From Metopolophium dirhodum (Eukaryota; Arthropoda; Insecta; Hemiptera; Aphididae): a stretch of 64,000 nt of DNA. The notes beneath the pieces are model-generated. The model was not told where the DNA came from. It worked only from the letters and a program-made list of their open reading frames with translations, and did no database searches. The DNA is taken from positions 151,734,565 through 151,798,564 of the forward strand of contig NC_083560.1 in NCBI RefSeq assembly GCF_019925205.1. The letters run 5' to 3'. Positions 50,001 through 60,209 of this stretch are shown here, piece by piece; position 1 is the stretch's first letter, and each line of letters opens with the position of its first letter. A program made the translations under genes and the position numbers.

Positions 50001-51393
50001 AGAAACTGAAAATTTTTCAAAAATGTTTAATGATATTTTTGATTCGTTGAACAGAAAATTTCCAGCAGAGGGCATAAGAAAAAATTCAAAAGATTTTAAG
50101 GTAATGAAGAGTAGTTTTTAAATACCTACACATTGGTAAAATAAAATATAAACTACTTATACCTATATTAGGTTTTAGAAGACGCTCTAAAATTTATTGA
50201 TGAATGGGAATTAAATGTAGTAAATAAAAAAATTCATGAGTACAATTTTTTAACAAAACCAACTGCTGAAGGTCTTAGGGTTACAATAAAGTCTACAATG
50301 GAACTATCAAAATACTTGTTAGAAGAAATTGGATTTAAATATGTACTGACTTATAAGATGAATCAGGATAAATTAGAAGTAAGTAACTTCTATAATTCAC
50401 ATTTAGTTATATCTTAAATGGCTAAATGTTATGCAGGAGGCTTGATAACATTCATGGTCTGCAGGTTCTATGGTAGTACTTCCTATTTCATCTTAACTTA
50501 CTTGCTTCCATTAGCCTATTAAAATAAAAATATTTTGTTGTAATATTTTCTTACCTATTTGTTTTGTTTTAACATTATAGCAATTTTTTGGTGTAGTTCG
50601 TCAAGCTACTGGTCCAAATGACCACCCAAGTACACCAACCTTCTTGCAGGTCTACAAAATATTATCCGCTTATTCAATTTTAAAACCTCCAAGAACAGGA
50701 AACTGCACAATTTTGGAAACTACAGCTCCTAAAATTAATTTGCACGACATTAAAGAAGTTTTTAATACTGAAGAATCTGTGAGATCAATAAAAATTCAAA
50801 ATCTAGCTCGTAGATTAGATGAGATTTTAGATACTGATGTGTGGGAAGCTGATGATATTTTTGATCATAGTTATTATAAATCAACAGTAAAAGATTGTAT
50901 TACTTATTATATATGTGGATATGTCAGTAGAAAATTATTAAATCATGTAAAATGCATTACTTGTAAAATGGCTATTCAAACAAGTTAGTACCTACTAATT
51001 AATTTAATAAAAATTTACTTAATTAAATTAACTGTACTATATTTAGCTGGAAACTCTTCTAATATTCCTGAGGCAACATTAACCAACATGAAATCCAGGG
51101 GAGGTTTACAACATCCAAATCAAGGATTTTTCAAAATCATCTCAGCAATTGAGGATTCTTTTGAAATACATTGCAATACTGAAAATATTTTTCAAAACTG
51201 TGTTGACGAGCTTCTGTCCAAAAGTGGACACTTGACAGTATTCCCGTGTTCTGAACATAAAACTGATATAATGACATATATTATCAGTTATTATATTACA
51301 ATGCGGATGGGGCAACACACCGCATTACAAAATAAAGATCTAAAAAAGAAAAGTAGTCAACTGAAAAAAAAATCTAAATTAGTTAAGTATTAA
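47042..51393 (+). pseudogene. P element transposase, THAP9-like, 12 exons, one missing base
   Basis: The exon model is 47042-47335, 47576-47704, 47830-48172, 48260-48515, 48590-48811, 48887-49269, 49332-49590, 49697-49852, 49924-50100, 50172-50378, 50581-50983 and 51047-51393. All introns are GT-AG with consistent phases. Exon 1 is a THAP finger: Cys5, Cys10, Cys48, His51, Trp30 and a closing AVPKIF. The RNase H-like core has LLFDEIFLRES (first Asp) and VVSDASSTNRRLW (second Asp). Exon 11 has FFGVVRQATGPNDHPSTPTF, the block near the third acidic residue in P and THAP9 proteins. Ignoring the lesion the model gives 1058 residues, against about 751 in Drosophila P and about 903 in human THAP9 (lengths from memory). 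In exon 7 a T5 run (49522-49526) needs one more T to keep KIYF joined to SDAPHLVKT. That may be a real mutation or a homopolymer miscall, so the gene could be intact in the animal. Confidence 0.92.
47395..47560. repeat. Dispersed repeat in P intron 1, inverted relative to 43790-43920
   Basis: GTGGGTAAGTATATGTCACTC and the following 120 bases match the reverse complement of a stretch in the nested element. The intron is 240 bases while most others are 62-125, so the repeat is probably an insertion. Confidence 0.65.
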
Positions 51394-52501
51394 GCTAATG
51401 TATAATACCTGTTATTTAAAAGTAGTGAAAAAAAAATAATATCCCTACCTATCTTAGTAATTAATAATGTATTTGTATCATGGAACAACATTATGTTTGT
51501 ATGCAAGCATAACGATTGATCTCTGGTACCTACCTACTCCTGTTTTCAATAAAAAGTTTAAAATATTTTAATTTATTGTATAATTATTATTATTATTGTG
51601 TTTGTTAATGTTTGTTGTTTAAGTATGCATTTAGAACAAATATAAAAAGAAAATATTAGTGTATATTTAAAGATTTTAATAGCAATAGCATTTTAATTTT
51701 AAGAAAAATTTCGATACTATTTTTTTATAAATAGAAACATAATATTATACAACTAAATTTTACTTACCTCCGTAACTTTTAATAAATAACACCATAAAAT
51801 ATATTATTTAAATCGAAATAGCAATAACTGCAGTAGCGAAATGTGGGTTCAGATCTTCAGTTTTAGGCTGATTAGCGTATAAAAATTAAAAATATTTTTT
51901 TATTAAATAGTTATATACACAGTCAAAACATTCACGATTCACTAACCGTTCTCTTAAAGTGTTACATTTTACAAGTTAAAATTTTACATGCTTGATGCTT
52001 GCACAAGAATCAAGTACCCACGGTCACTTTCAAGCGCAATACGCCCAGCCAAGTGTGCACCGGCCAAAACGGCCTGACTGAAAAACTGTCGGGCGTATAA
52101 CAGTTAAAAAAAAATATTAATAAGGTTACAATCATTTATATATATGTAAAACTGTATAAGTATATTACGGTATATTATATTATAGCCGTATAGGTATTAG
52201 CATTTAGCATGAACTAATACTAATAATAAATAATAAACACAATTTATTATTTATATTATTTAAGAATTTACGAGGGAAAATAAGTAAAAATAATAGATAA
52301 CAAAGAAGAGTACAACCCACCGCACGCCCACTGGGCAGCGCGCGCCCGCCGACCAGCGAACGAACGGAACAGTTGAATAGTTGATACTTGGTAGTTCATG
52401 AAAATAACACTACGATCGCTTCGGCTGCAAGATTTCCCCCTCTACGGAAACTACGTTTTAAAACATGACCGCACCACTACCACCCGACCATCTTGTCGCC
52501 A
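51394..52501. other. P element 3' non-coding region
   Basis: No further exon was seen after the stop at 51391-51393. The first 800 bases are AT-rich. Bases 52010-52110 are GC-richer and hold an inverted pair ATACGCCC/GGGCGTAT and a small GGCCAAAACGGCC hairpin. Bases 52310-52500 are also GC-rich (CGCGCGCCCGCCGACC). This asymmetry against the AT-rich left end may hold subterminal binding sites. Confidence 0.5.
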
Positions 52502-52526
52502 CCAGTCCATACTATCTTAGTTCATG
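52502..52526 (-). repeat. P element right terminal inverted repeat
   Basis: Reverse complement of 41424-41448 without mismatch over 25 bases, ending in GTTCATG at the target duplication. Confidence 0.93.
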
Positions 52527-52534
52527 ATTGTTAT
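52527..52534. repeat. Target-site duplication, right copy (ATTGTTAT)
   Basis: Identical to 41416-41423. It lies in frame within the interrupted cysteine-rich gene remnant on the minus strand. Confidence 0.92.
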
Positions 52535-52565
52535 TAAATTTTTTTGGCATATTGAAAATTGAGAC

Positions 52566-52945
52566 CTTGAATATAAAGATTTTAAAAGCCCTTCCTTAGT
52601 CCCTAATCTATAATAGTAGGATAAAAAAGAGAGTTCTGGAACCCCAGCCTGCTGGCTCAGCCCTATACCTGATTGCTCAACCCGCGAAACCCGTTGCTCA
52701 ACCCATATACATCTATACACCTCTGCTCAACCCATATCACATACGTACACGACATTCCCCCCGCTACCCCGCTCTTCATATACCCCCACCACCAATCACG
52801 CACTTGTACGATATTCCCCCCGCCACTCTTCCCTATCAATTAGCCGCGGAAAATAATTTAAAAATTTTGTTGCCGAACCGGATTCGAACTCGAACCGGTC
52901 GCTTTCCATACGACAACCACTCCGCTGCGCAACTTACTCGCTTAT
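52566..52945 (-). mobile_element. tRNA-derived SINE-like sequence
   Basis: Read on the minus strand, 52942-52866 contains an A-box-like TTGCGCAGCGGAGTGG and, about 40 bases later, a B-box-like GTTCGAATCC, the internal promoter pattern of tRNA genes. The cloverleaf stems are imperfect, so I do not call a tRNA gene. The body that follows is GC-rich and has four to five copies of GGGTTGAGCA (52651-52738 on the plus strand as TGCTCAACCC). The 3' limit is a guess. Confidence 0.45.
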
Positions 52946-53153
52946 GATTACAAGGTATATTCTATCTCATTTAACTGGTGTTTACGACAATCGTTTGCAT
53001 ACGTACGAGATGTATAATTTCCCCCCACCACCACAACCACTATACTTTACAAAGGGCCGCCGCGAACGCGCGCGAGCCCGCCAACGCGTTATCATATCTA
53101 TGTTATCAGTTATCACATCTATAAATACCTACTTACATACGCACTTATGTACA

Positions 53154-53238
53154 AACACACATACACATACATACATACATATATATATATATATTCATAC
53201 ATACATACATACATATATACATACATACATACACACAC
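53154..53238. repeat. ACAT/AT microsatellite
   Basis: Runs of ATAC, ACAT and TATA with a few interruptions. Tyr/Val/Cys-rich open frames here on either strand are artefacts of the repeat. Confidence 0.95.
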
Positions 53239-53239
53239 G

Positions 53240-53498
53240 TTATACCTCTCAAACAAACACACATTCAAATATATTATAATATAGTCTACATATAATATAC
53301 ATAGGTATTTACATATATCTAAACAATTATACACACATCATTATCACAAACCCCTGAACATATTATTATACAATTTATACACTTATTACTTACATATCAA
53401 TAAAACGCATCATATAAATATGATATAACCATACACATACAAACTATAATATACTATTAAACATTATACAGTACTCTTCAGTTTTCATTCTGAACTTA
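53240..53498. other. AT-rich spacer between microsatellites
   Basis: Low-complexity AT-rich DNA with scattered ACATA words. No gene or element was recognised. Confidence 0.5.
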
Positions 53499-53547
53499 TA
53501 TATACATACATACAAACACACATACACATACATGCATACATACACAC

Positions 53548-53578
<31 letters not shown>

Positions 53579-53662
53579 CCCACATACACATACATACATA
53601 CATACATACATATCATGCATACATACACACTTACATACATACATACATACATACCTATATAC
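53499..53662. repeat. ACAT microsatellite, second block
   Basis: Tandem ACAT units with short ACAC interruptions. It directly precedes the truncated LINE. Confidence 0.95.
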
Positions 53663-53676
53663 CTCCCTGTTCCCCA

Positions 53677-54279
53677 TTTATAACGTATGAAAATGTTTTT
53701 TCCGCTTTAAATGACCTATACTTAGCCTATCCATCTGCAAAATTTATAATATTAGGGGATTTTAATTTACCATCAATTCATTGGACTAATTTATCGCTTC
53801 CAATTAATCTCACTTCTCAAGTTGATTCTTATTTTGTAAATATGCTATCTTACTTCAACTTTAACCAGCTTAACCATGTTCGTAACGAAAATGATGTTAC
53901 TTTAGATCTAGTCCTATCAAACGCTCACCTTAATGTCCTTAATGATCCTGACCCACTATTACCATTAGATAAGCATCATCCAGCTCTTAATGTTACTATT
54001 GATTATAATCAGTTTAATGTACTTAAGCCAACAGATTGTTATTATGATTTTAAACATTGTAATTATATTGTTATTGTTAAATTTTTAGCAGATAATTTAT
54101 CTTATAGTACTTTTACTAACCTTAGTCTTAATGAATTAATTAACCACCTCTATAATTGTTTAAACAAAGCAATTTGTACCTTTGTACCAAAAAAGCATGT
54201 CTCATCAAACAGATTTCCCTCTTGGTATTCTACTGAGTTAAAAATATTGTTAACACAAAAAAAAATTGCTCACTCTTTG
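53677..54279 (+). pseudogene. LINE (Jockey-type) endonuclease domain, 5'-truncated, cut by gap
   Basis: A single open frame reads FIILGDFNLPSIHW, then VTLDLVLSNAH and LLPLDKHHPAL. These are the GDFN, DLVL and HHP motifs of the C-terminal half of the apurinic-like endonuclease of non-LTR retrotransposons. It continues into the linker before reverse transcriptase (FPSWYSTELKILLTQKK) and stops at the gap. The N-terminal half of the endonuclease and any ORF1 are absent; sequence before about 53677 is microsatellite, as expected of a 5'-truncated copy. The frame is unbroken for 200 codons, so it is young. Reverse transcriptase, if present, lies in the gap. Confidence 0.85.
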
Positions 54280-54779
54280 NNNNNNNNNNNNNNNNNNNNN
54301 NNNNNNNNNNNNNNNNNNNNNNNNNNNNNNNNNNNNNNNNNNNNNNNNNNNNNNNNNNNNNNNNNNNNNNNNNNNNNNNNNNNNNNNNNNNNNNNNNNNN
54401 NNNNNNNNNNNNNNNNNNNNNNNNNNNNNNNNNNNNNNNNNNNNNNNNNNNNNNNNNNNNNNNNNNNNNNNNNNNNNNNNNNNNNNNNNNNNNNNNNNNN
54501 NNNNNNNNNNNNNNNNNNNNNNNNNNNNNNNNNNNNNNNNNNNNNNNNNNNNNNNNNNNNNNNNNNNNNNNNNNNNNNNNNNNNNNNNNNNNNNNNNNNN
54601 NNNNNNNNNNNNNNNNNNNNNNNNNNNNNNNNNNNNNNNNNNNNNNNNNNNNNNNNNNNNNNNNNNNNNNNNNNNNNNNNNNNNNNNNNNNNNNNNNNNN
54701 NNNNNNNNNNNNNNNNNNNNNNNNNNNNNNNNNNNNNNNNNNNNNNNNNNNNNNNNNNNNNNNNNNNNNNNNNNNNNNN
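54280..54779. other. Assembly gap, 500 N
   Basis: Exactly 500 N. A LINE fragment on the plus strand enters it from the left and a hAT gene on the minus strand from the right, so both are truncated by the gap rather than by known biology. Confidence 0.99.
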
Positions 54780-55414
54780 TCTATTGTTTTTACAATATAA
54801 TTTATAATAATATCAGAAGTTTCACCAGGCTGAGACTCGACATTTAATATTTTTATCTGAATTCCATATAGGGGGTCAAACAATCTAACAAGCAAAGGAA
54901 ACAACTTAATATTTCCATGGTTTGAAGCATCAGTTAAAATACTTATGCAATTTGCGTTTTTAAGCTGATTAGTTAGAATATCAATTGCATATGGAGCAAA
55001 AACATTGGTTACTATTTTTTCACACTTTGTTCTGGCACAATGAAATTTAGGTTCAAAACAAGCCTGTGTGAGTTTAGAAAAGCAGTCATGCGAACGAAAG
55101 CTCTGATTTTCAGAAACTGTATGGTATGCCCAAGCACCTTCTGCAGCTGCTATTTCCAAATCTCTTGAACTTGGTGCGCTACTTTTATAATATGTCGTTA
55201 ATGGCTTACTTGATGAAACGGCTAAATCTGCTGATTTATGTTTAATTGATTGAATATGTCGTTCAATATCATATCCACCTCCGTGTGAAATATTGAAAGT
55301 CCGTTTACATTTTCCACATAGTAGTTCGGAATCAGATCCATTGATTTCTTTTAGGAAACTGTATTTATTTCGAAGTTCAGGCGTGAATCGACACAAACGT
55401 TTAGGTTTGCCCAT
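54780..55414 (-). CDS. hAT-like transposase, N-terminal part with zinc finger (cut by gap)
   Basis: The minus-strand frame starts at ATG 55414 (MGKPKRLCRFTPELRNKYSF) and runs 211 codons without interruption into the gap. It has a BED-like C2H2 finger (CGKCKRTF followed by H and IKHK, residues about 33-61), then SKPLTTYYKS and an alpha-helical region. At the far end comes CISILTDASNHGNIKL, where Asp of LTDAS fits the first catalytic residue of hAT transposases. The ATG is about 500 bases inside a hAT-like terminus (55911), which supports it as the start. The C-terminal catalytic part and dimerisation domain are unseen. I infer a cut-and-paste transposase of a Tip100-like type; a domesticated relative is possible. 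Confidence 0.75.
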
Positions 55415-55911
55415 TTTGGTTAAATATGATTTATGAATTTACACGGTCACTTTACTTTTAGTACTTCACGTTAAGGATTATTATTTATTAATAAATTATT
55501 ATACGAAATACGAATGCCGGTCATCGGAATTCCTGAATGGGAATTATCCATGATAACACCCTGCTCATATCATTGATTATAGAATGACATTTAATATAAT
55601 ATTATTCTGTGCCACAAAGCAGTGCCGCCAAATTTATAGTAAATAATAATTCTAATCAGTGACACAAGAATATAATATTATTATCAATTCATGATTGCAA
55701 GTCTGATACAAGATACAACGTCCTGTATAGTGTTAGTGTAGAATCATGATAAAATATTTTATTATGTACACTGTCTGTATTTTTTTTATACTATTACAGT
55801 CTATACATCAATTTTCATAAATGCGGGACAAAAGTGGGATATTTAGATATGCGGGACGCACCTCTGAAAAACGGGACAATCCCCCCTAATGGGGGACGTC
55901 TGGTCACACTA
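55415..55911 (-). mobile_element. hAT 5' terminal region with repeated GTCCC motifs
   Basis: On the minus strand the region begins TAGTGTGACCAGACGTCCC (55911-55893) and then repeats TGTCCCG, CGTCCCGC, TATCCC and TTGTCCCGC down to about 55825. The start GTGTGACCA and the GTCCC array are typical of Tip100-like hAT ends. The gene at 55414 has the same orientation. The flanking octamer 55912-55919 (CGCATACG) is the predicted target duplication; its partner lies beyond the gap. The rest of the stretch is AT-rich leader. Confidence 0.6.
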
Positions 55912-56004
55912 CGCATACGTTGAATTGTCCTTTTCAAGGTATTAACACTCGACATTTCCGCGGAAACTGCACTTGTTACCTAATTTAGTTTAATTTTAAT
56001 AATT

Positions 56005-56350
56005 AATATTTTATCCATTTCTATGCCACTAAAATATGAATTACCCTGCATAACTGTGTTTCCTAAAACTGAATGTGTGCTGAAAGTTGTTTGTGATGCA
56101 TTTTTCTTTAAAATTTAAATAACTTTTTTTGCTTCGATTTTTGCTGCATTTGGAACGTGATTATTATGTTCAATATATTTGGTGACTTTTTCGTCTACTA
56201 CGTGTACGCGACCTTTACAGTGATTTTTTTTTGTATTCTGAACATTTCCAATATATTTTATTTTCATGTTCTCGTTCTTTTACGTGTAAAAAACCTTGAT
56301 AAATAAGTAAATACTTATTTTTTTCGCTTAATACGTACTCTAAAGCCATA
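56005..56350 (-). pseudogene. FLYWCH zinc-finger relic
   Basis: The minus strand reads IYWKCSEYKKK and, after a one-base shift in an A-run, HCKGRVHVVDEKV and HNNHVPNAAKIEAKK. This gives the W-C, C and H-N-H positions of a FLYWCH finger, common in Mutator-like and domesticated transposon proteins. Upstream the frame has stops. Downstream it continues weakly (SVLGNTVMQGNSYFSG). It is a short broken fragment with no catalytic part visible. Confidence 0.55.
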
Positions 56351-56602
56351 ATCTATGAACAATACTTCAGCTGCACGAAGTTATTAGTATACTGATTGGG
56401 ATTGTGTCAGTACAAATATATTGTCGTAGCGTTTCATGGTTATCTATGCAACTATAATAGTATTATGTGGACTGATAAAATAGGTACGACTGTACGAGTA
56501 TAATGTTAGATAAGACTTGATCGACGATCGTTATGTCGATCGAATAATATTACGAAAAATTCCTATTCACCTTGCACTATGAAATAACTTAAAGCTATTT
56601 TT

Positions 56603-56706
56603 GCGATCAATTGTCGTGCGGTAAATTGTAATTGCGGTCAATTGGCTTGTGATCAATTGTTTACGGTCAATTGTCGCGTGGTCAATTGCTTACGATAAAT
56701 TGACGG
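56603..56706. repeat. Tandem CAATTG minisatellite, seven units of 12-16 bp
   Basis: Units of the form (G)GTCAATTG plus TCGCGTG-like or TTTACG-like tails start at about 56605, 56621, 56637, 56651, 56666, 56681 and 56694; the second and last have AAATTG. Such blocks can mark the subterminal region of a transposon. No terminal repeat was found beside it. Confidence 0.7.
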
Positions 56707-57240
56707 TACACCGGGACGTCGATATGGATAGCCACTTTTTCCTACAACTAGTCGACATGGACAACAAGATCATAATCGCAACGTTACCTTTGGGAAAGCA
56801 CATTAAAAACGGACGGGCACTCAAACTCAACGAGCCACACACTTTAATGTAATAATTTCTGTTATCTTAGTTATTTCGAGAGTTGTGGAAGGTTCTTCAA
56901 TGTTATTATTTGCAGTATTGATATGACCTACAAAATACCTCGGCGTATTTTTCGGCCCTATAAGTATATGTTTCATGTAATTCTTGTTGGAGTGCCATTT
57001 TAAATTCCAAAATGAATTCCCTTTGTCTGTCGCTAAAGTTAAAATTTATCTATAACATATTTTATTTATTTTTATTATCATTATTTGCCCTAATTATGTG
57101 TTTAGTAAAACATTTGGAAAATTGTTTCAATTCTACGTTGCTTGTACTAGCTCCCTACTTAGTTTTTATTCCTAAAATTAAATTAAATTTGATGTTAATT
57201 AAGTATACATAGATAATATATATTATTATTATTTATATAT
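56707..57240. other. No recognised gene
   Basis: A 60-codon open stretch near 56649-56852 (HFFLQLVDMDNKIIIATL) is less AT-rich than its surroundings but matches nothing I know and starts inside the tandem repeat. The remainder is AT-rich. Confidence 0.4.
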
Positions 57241-57241
57241 T

Positions 57242-57592
57242 TTAATCGGCTTGTGCATCATTGTAATATTTTTTTACATTATTTCTAGGAACAGGGATGC
57301 TTCGCCGCCCACGTTGTATAACTACGTTTTCATTTCCCACTACTGCCATGACTTCGAATGGTCCTAACCATATTGGATCAAGTTTTATTCTGTGATTATT
57401 ATCTTTTAGAAGTACTAAATCCTTTACATGTATCTCTTGAGGGTATTCGTTTCTATCATACCTGTCTTTACTTTTTATTTTATTTTTAATCAATTGTTCC
57501 CTAGCTATCTTATGTGATACCAGCATGTTTTCTTTTAAATCAAATATATAATCATCGTAATTGTTTAATTTTCTACGATATAGAGTGTGTAC
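57242..57592 (-). pseudogene. Gypsy-type integrase C-terminus (LTR retrotransposon relic)
   Basis: The minus-strand frame from 57592 to the stop at 57242 includes KSKDRYDRN, VKDLVLLKD, LDPIWLGPFEV and a VPRNNVKKYY end. That is the SH3-like C-terminal domain of integrase in Gypsy/Metaviridae pol. The frame is intact over 116 codons. Immediately upstream (57593 and beyond) the sequence is protease and early reverse transcriptase, so most of reverse transcriptase, RNase H and the integrase core are deleted. The relic cannot encode a working polyprotein. Confidence 0.85.
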
Positions 57593-58260
57593 CTACCAGC
57601 ATTTGTAAAAGTTAAAATATCTCCTTCCATATGAAATATACTATTGTATCGTTCTCGTACGTAGTAAATAGATTGTTTTTCAGTTTCGTCCATGTGTTCA
57701 GTTATATTATTTGTTTAATTGTGCTATACGTTCATTGTGATTGTCCTTCGTTTCAACTGTATATATTTCGTATTCAATATCGTGAAGTATTTTGTTTAAA
57801 TCGGTTTTAGTTATACTCTTTATGTCTTTCTGATATATTCATCATGCTAACTATTGCCCTACCGTTGTTAACGATGGATACTGTATTACTACAAGACACA
57901 TCCTTTACTACTCGTTGTTTGTGTATTAGAATATTTTTATTTTCAACTAATGGGTCAGCAATCATATTCCTACAATAGTTTGAGGTTTTAATTTGATAAA
58001 ACTAGTTACTTCTATGAACTACTTAACTATTGCTAGTAAATGCGAGGTCGTTTGGATAATTAACTTGTTGTTCGCTACGTCTACTATTACATTATTAGTT
58101 GAGAGAAATTCGTTTCCTAGAATATTTATGATTATTGGGTTATGGGATATCATTTTTACGGCAATCACTTTTATGGATTATTATATTTTTAGTATTATAT
58201 TTTAATGGGACATGGATTCTTGAATTATCAAACTATTTTGTTTAGTGATGGGTTAAAAAT
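57593..58260 (-). pseudogene. Gypsy-type protease to early reverse transcriptase relic
   Basis: Pieces on the minus strand, in order from right to left, are: a protease-like ILGNEFLST (near 58125), an interdomain stretch with NNGRAIVSMMNIS (near 57850), and an IFHMEGDILTFTNAG block (near 57620), the region just before the reverse transcriptase fingers. Stops and shifts separate them. The last block runs directly into the integrase C-terminus, which marks an internal deletion of most of pol. Confidence 0.6.
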
Positions 58261-58344
58261 AATAATTGCATTACACTTATATACATAGTATTGTAAACTA
58301 TACAACATAAATACCTATAAACTAAACTTGACTAATAAGGTGAA

Positions 58345-60102
58345 ACGATTTTCAGTCTTATACTCCTAATTGTACCATTCACGTCGGGAACTTTCCGATA
58401 CGCCGACGAACAATTAACACAACATTCCGGTCTATACTACGAAAATCGGGAACCTTTGAAACTTATTACATCTCAATGGGACCTAAAAACCTAAAATGCA
58501 TTTATTAACCTTGCTAAGTATAAGGAACAATTCGCTTATATAGACACTATTATAGACAAAACTGAAGCAATGTGTAAGGAGCATATTATATATAATCAGG
58601 ACAAAAATCGTAAAAACTTACTCTACCCAGCTAGTATCATAGTAAAGGACATACGAAAAAAAAGAACTAGTATTAGACTCGATAGGGGACATTCAGTATC
58701 AAAAAGAAGTACATTGTTAGGAATGGTAGCAAAAACAGCCAGATTATTATACGGAATATGTAATCTACAATGCATTAAAAAATTTAGTTCTAACATAGGA
58801 CAAACACACAACGCTGAACAAACAAAATTAGTTAAAGAACAAATACAAATCGTCAAATTAAACAGCGACTTGACAAACACGAAAACTATATTATGACATT
58901 TGTAATAAATGACAATTTTAATGTATCTAAAGAACAACAGTTAAGAAATCACTTAATGAAACATTTATAGTGCTCGTTAATTTACTAATTACGAAACACA
59001 TGATAGAAACCAACACTTTATTAGAAATCATACAACAAGCAAAGATAGGATTGATAGGAGTTATACATCCAAGTTTAATATCTCCACACAAACTTTTGGA
59101 ATACGTAAAAGACATCATCAAGGTATCATTACTTGTGGGGAGGGGGGGGGGGGGGTGATTTACCGACTGACCTAGAGATAACAAACATTTACGAATTGGT
59201 AGAACTCTTAGACCTTACTATATATTATGCTGATGACAACTTAGTGTTTATACTAACTTCACCGTTAATTTATCAAAATGATTTTATTTTGTATAATTTA
59301 ACATCTGTACCAGTAGATATTGGAAACGATTGTATTTACGTAAAACCTAATAATAAATATCTAGCTATAAGTAAAACTAAAGAACATTACGCCATTTATG
59401 ACGAATTTTATTACACTCATTGTAAACACGGTAGAGACTTCCTTTTATGTCCTGAAGGTAATCCTTTACATCCACGTTCAAGTAGACCAGAATGCGAAGT
59501 ACAGCTACTACAGGATCCAATAAAAGTTCCACCAAGCTGCGAAATCATGCACGTACAAATCAGAACCTCCAACTTTCATAAGAAACGGTTCAAAAACGAA
59601 TGGATATGCGTTACCAAATATGACGTAGTCTTTATTACATGTGACGAAGACAAGGAATCCACCAGTCATACTTAAGAGGAGTAGGCATTTTGCGACTTAA
59701 TGAAACTTGCAAAGAGTACGCCGCAAGAGACGTACTCATACCTGGAAAAGTCGATTACAAATCAGAGTATAGGGATTTCTTTCCAAGTTCAACCATTGAA
59801 CGAATCAAAAGCATGCCGTATACCGACAATAACAATTTGATGAAAGACTAACACGTAAAAACTAACAACATGGATGACCTACACTCGGTATCCAACTCGA
59901 AAAAACAACTAGAATCCAGAAAAAAATTAATTACAAAATCAACGAAATTCAAAATACGCAACATATATTTAGTTATACATTATATGTAATCATAAGTATT
60001 ATCGTTATGACAATAATAATAATATCAATATATACATATAAAACAAAAACAATGCAAACAATGGAAACAGCAGACCTTAATAGAAATCAGGGCGTGACAT
60101 GA
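58345..60102 (+). pseudogene. env relic of an insect errantivirus-like retroelement (baculovirus F-protein type)
   Basis: This plus-strand region resembles the envelope gene of insect Gypsy-group retroviruses. In order it shows a hydrophobic leader (near 58355), a cysteine-bearing ectodomain part with a stop at about 58492, a short basic stretch followed by a glycine-containing hydrophobic segment (58645-58760), several stops and shifts at 58890-58990, a part ending in a poly-G tract (59142-59155), a longer open piece at 59157-59675 with spaced cysteines, another shift, and a C-terminal membrane segment with a short tail ending at 60102. A splice-acceptor-like TTTTCAG lies just before the leader, as expected for a spliced env message. 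At least five lesions make it non-functional. Confidence 0.72.
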
Positions 60103-60209
60103 AGATATGTCAACATAGTCGAATTTCCACTCGCACCCAGAAACAGCTGCACAGGCTATCCACAACTACGTACATTCTTGAATTAAGGAAAGTCAGGGAC
60201 TTCCGTCTT

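Larger units (their letters stand above)
41424..52526 (+). mobile_element. P-superfamily DNA transposon, complete, 11103 bp with a nested element
   Basis: The ends are 25-base perfect inverted repeats (41424-41448 and 52502-52526) starting CATGAACTAAGATAG, flanked by ATTGTTAT on both sides. Drosophila P ends also begin CATGA and also make 8-base duplications. The cargo is a THAP-type P transposase gene on the plus strand (47042-51393). Removing the nested 5229-base element and its 4-base duplication leaves about 5870 bases. The element interrupts a cysteine-rich gene remnant. Perfect terminal repeats, intact duplication and a nearly intact gene point to a recent insertion, although the nested element shows that some time has passed. 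Confidence 0.93.

Noticed and set aside
52866..52942. A functional tRNA gene on the minus strand
   Set aside because: A- and B-box words are present but the acceptor and anticodon stems do not pair well; a SINE head fits better.
52944..53677. Tyr/Val/Cys- or His/Thr-rich open frames on both strands
   Set aside because: They are translations of the ACAT microsatellite.
54230..54847. Open frames through the second gap joining LINE or hAT sequence to the other side
   Set aside because: Frame across 500 N is meaningless; only the real-sequence parts were annotated.
57012..57212. 66-codon hydrophobic plus-strand frame
   Set aside because: AT-rich chance frame opposite the region after the pol relic; Phe/Leu/Ile come from T-rich codons.
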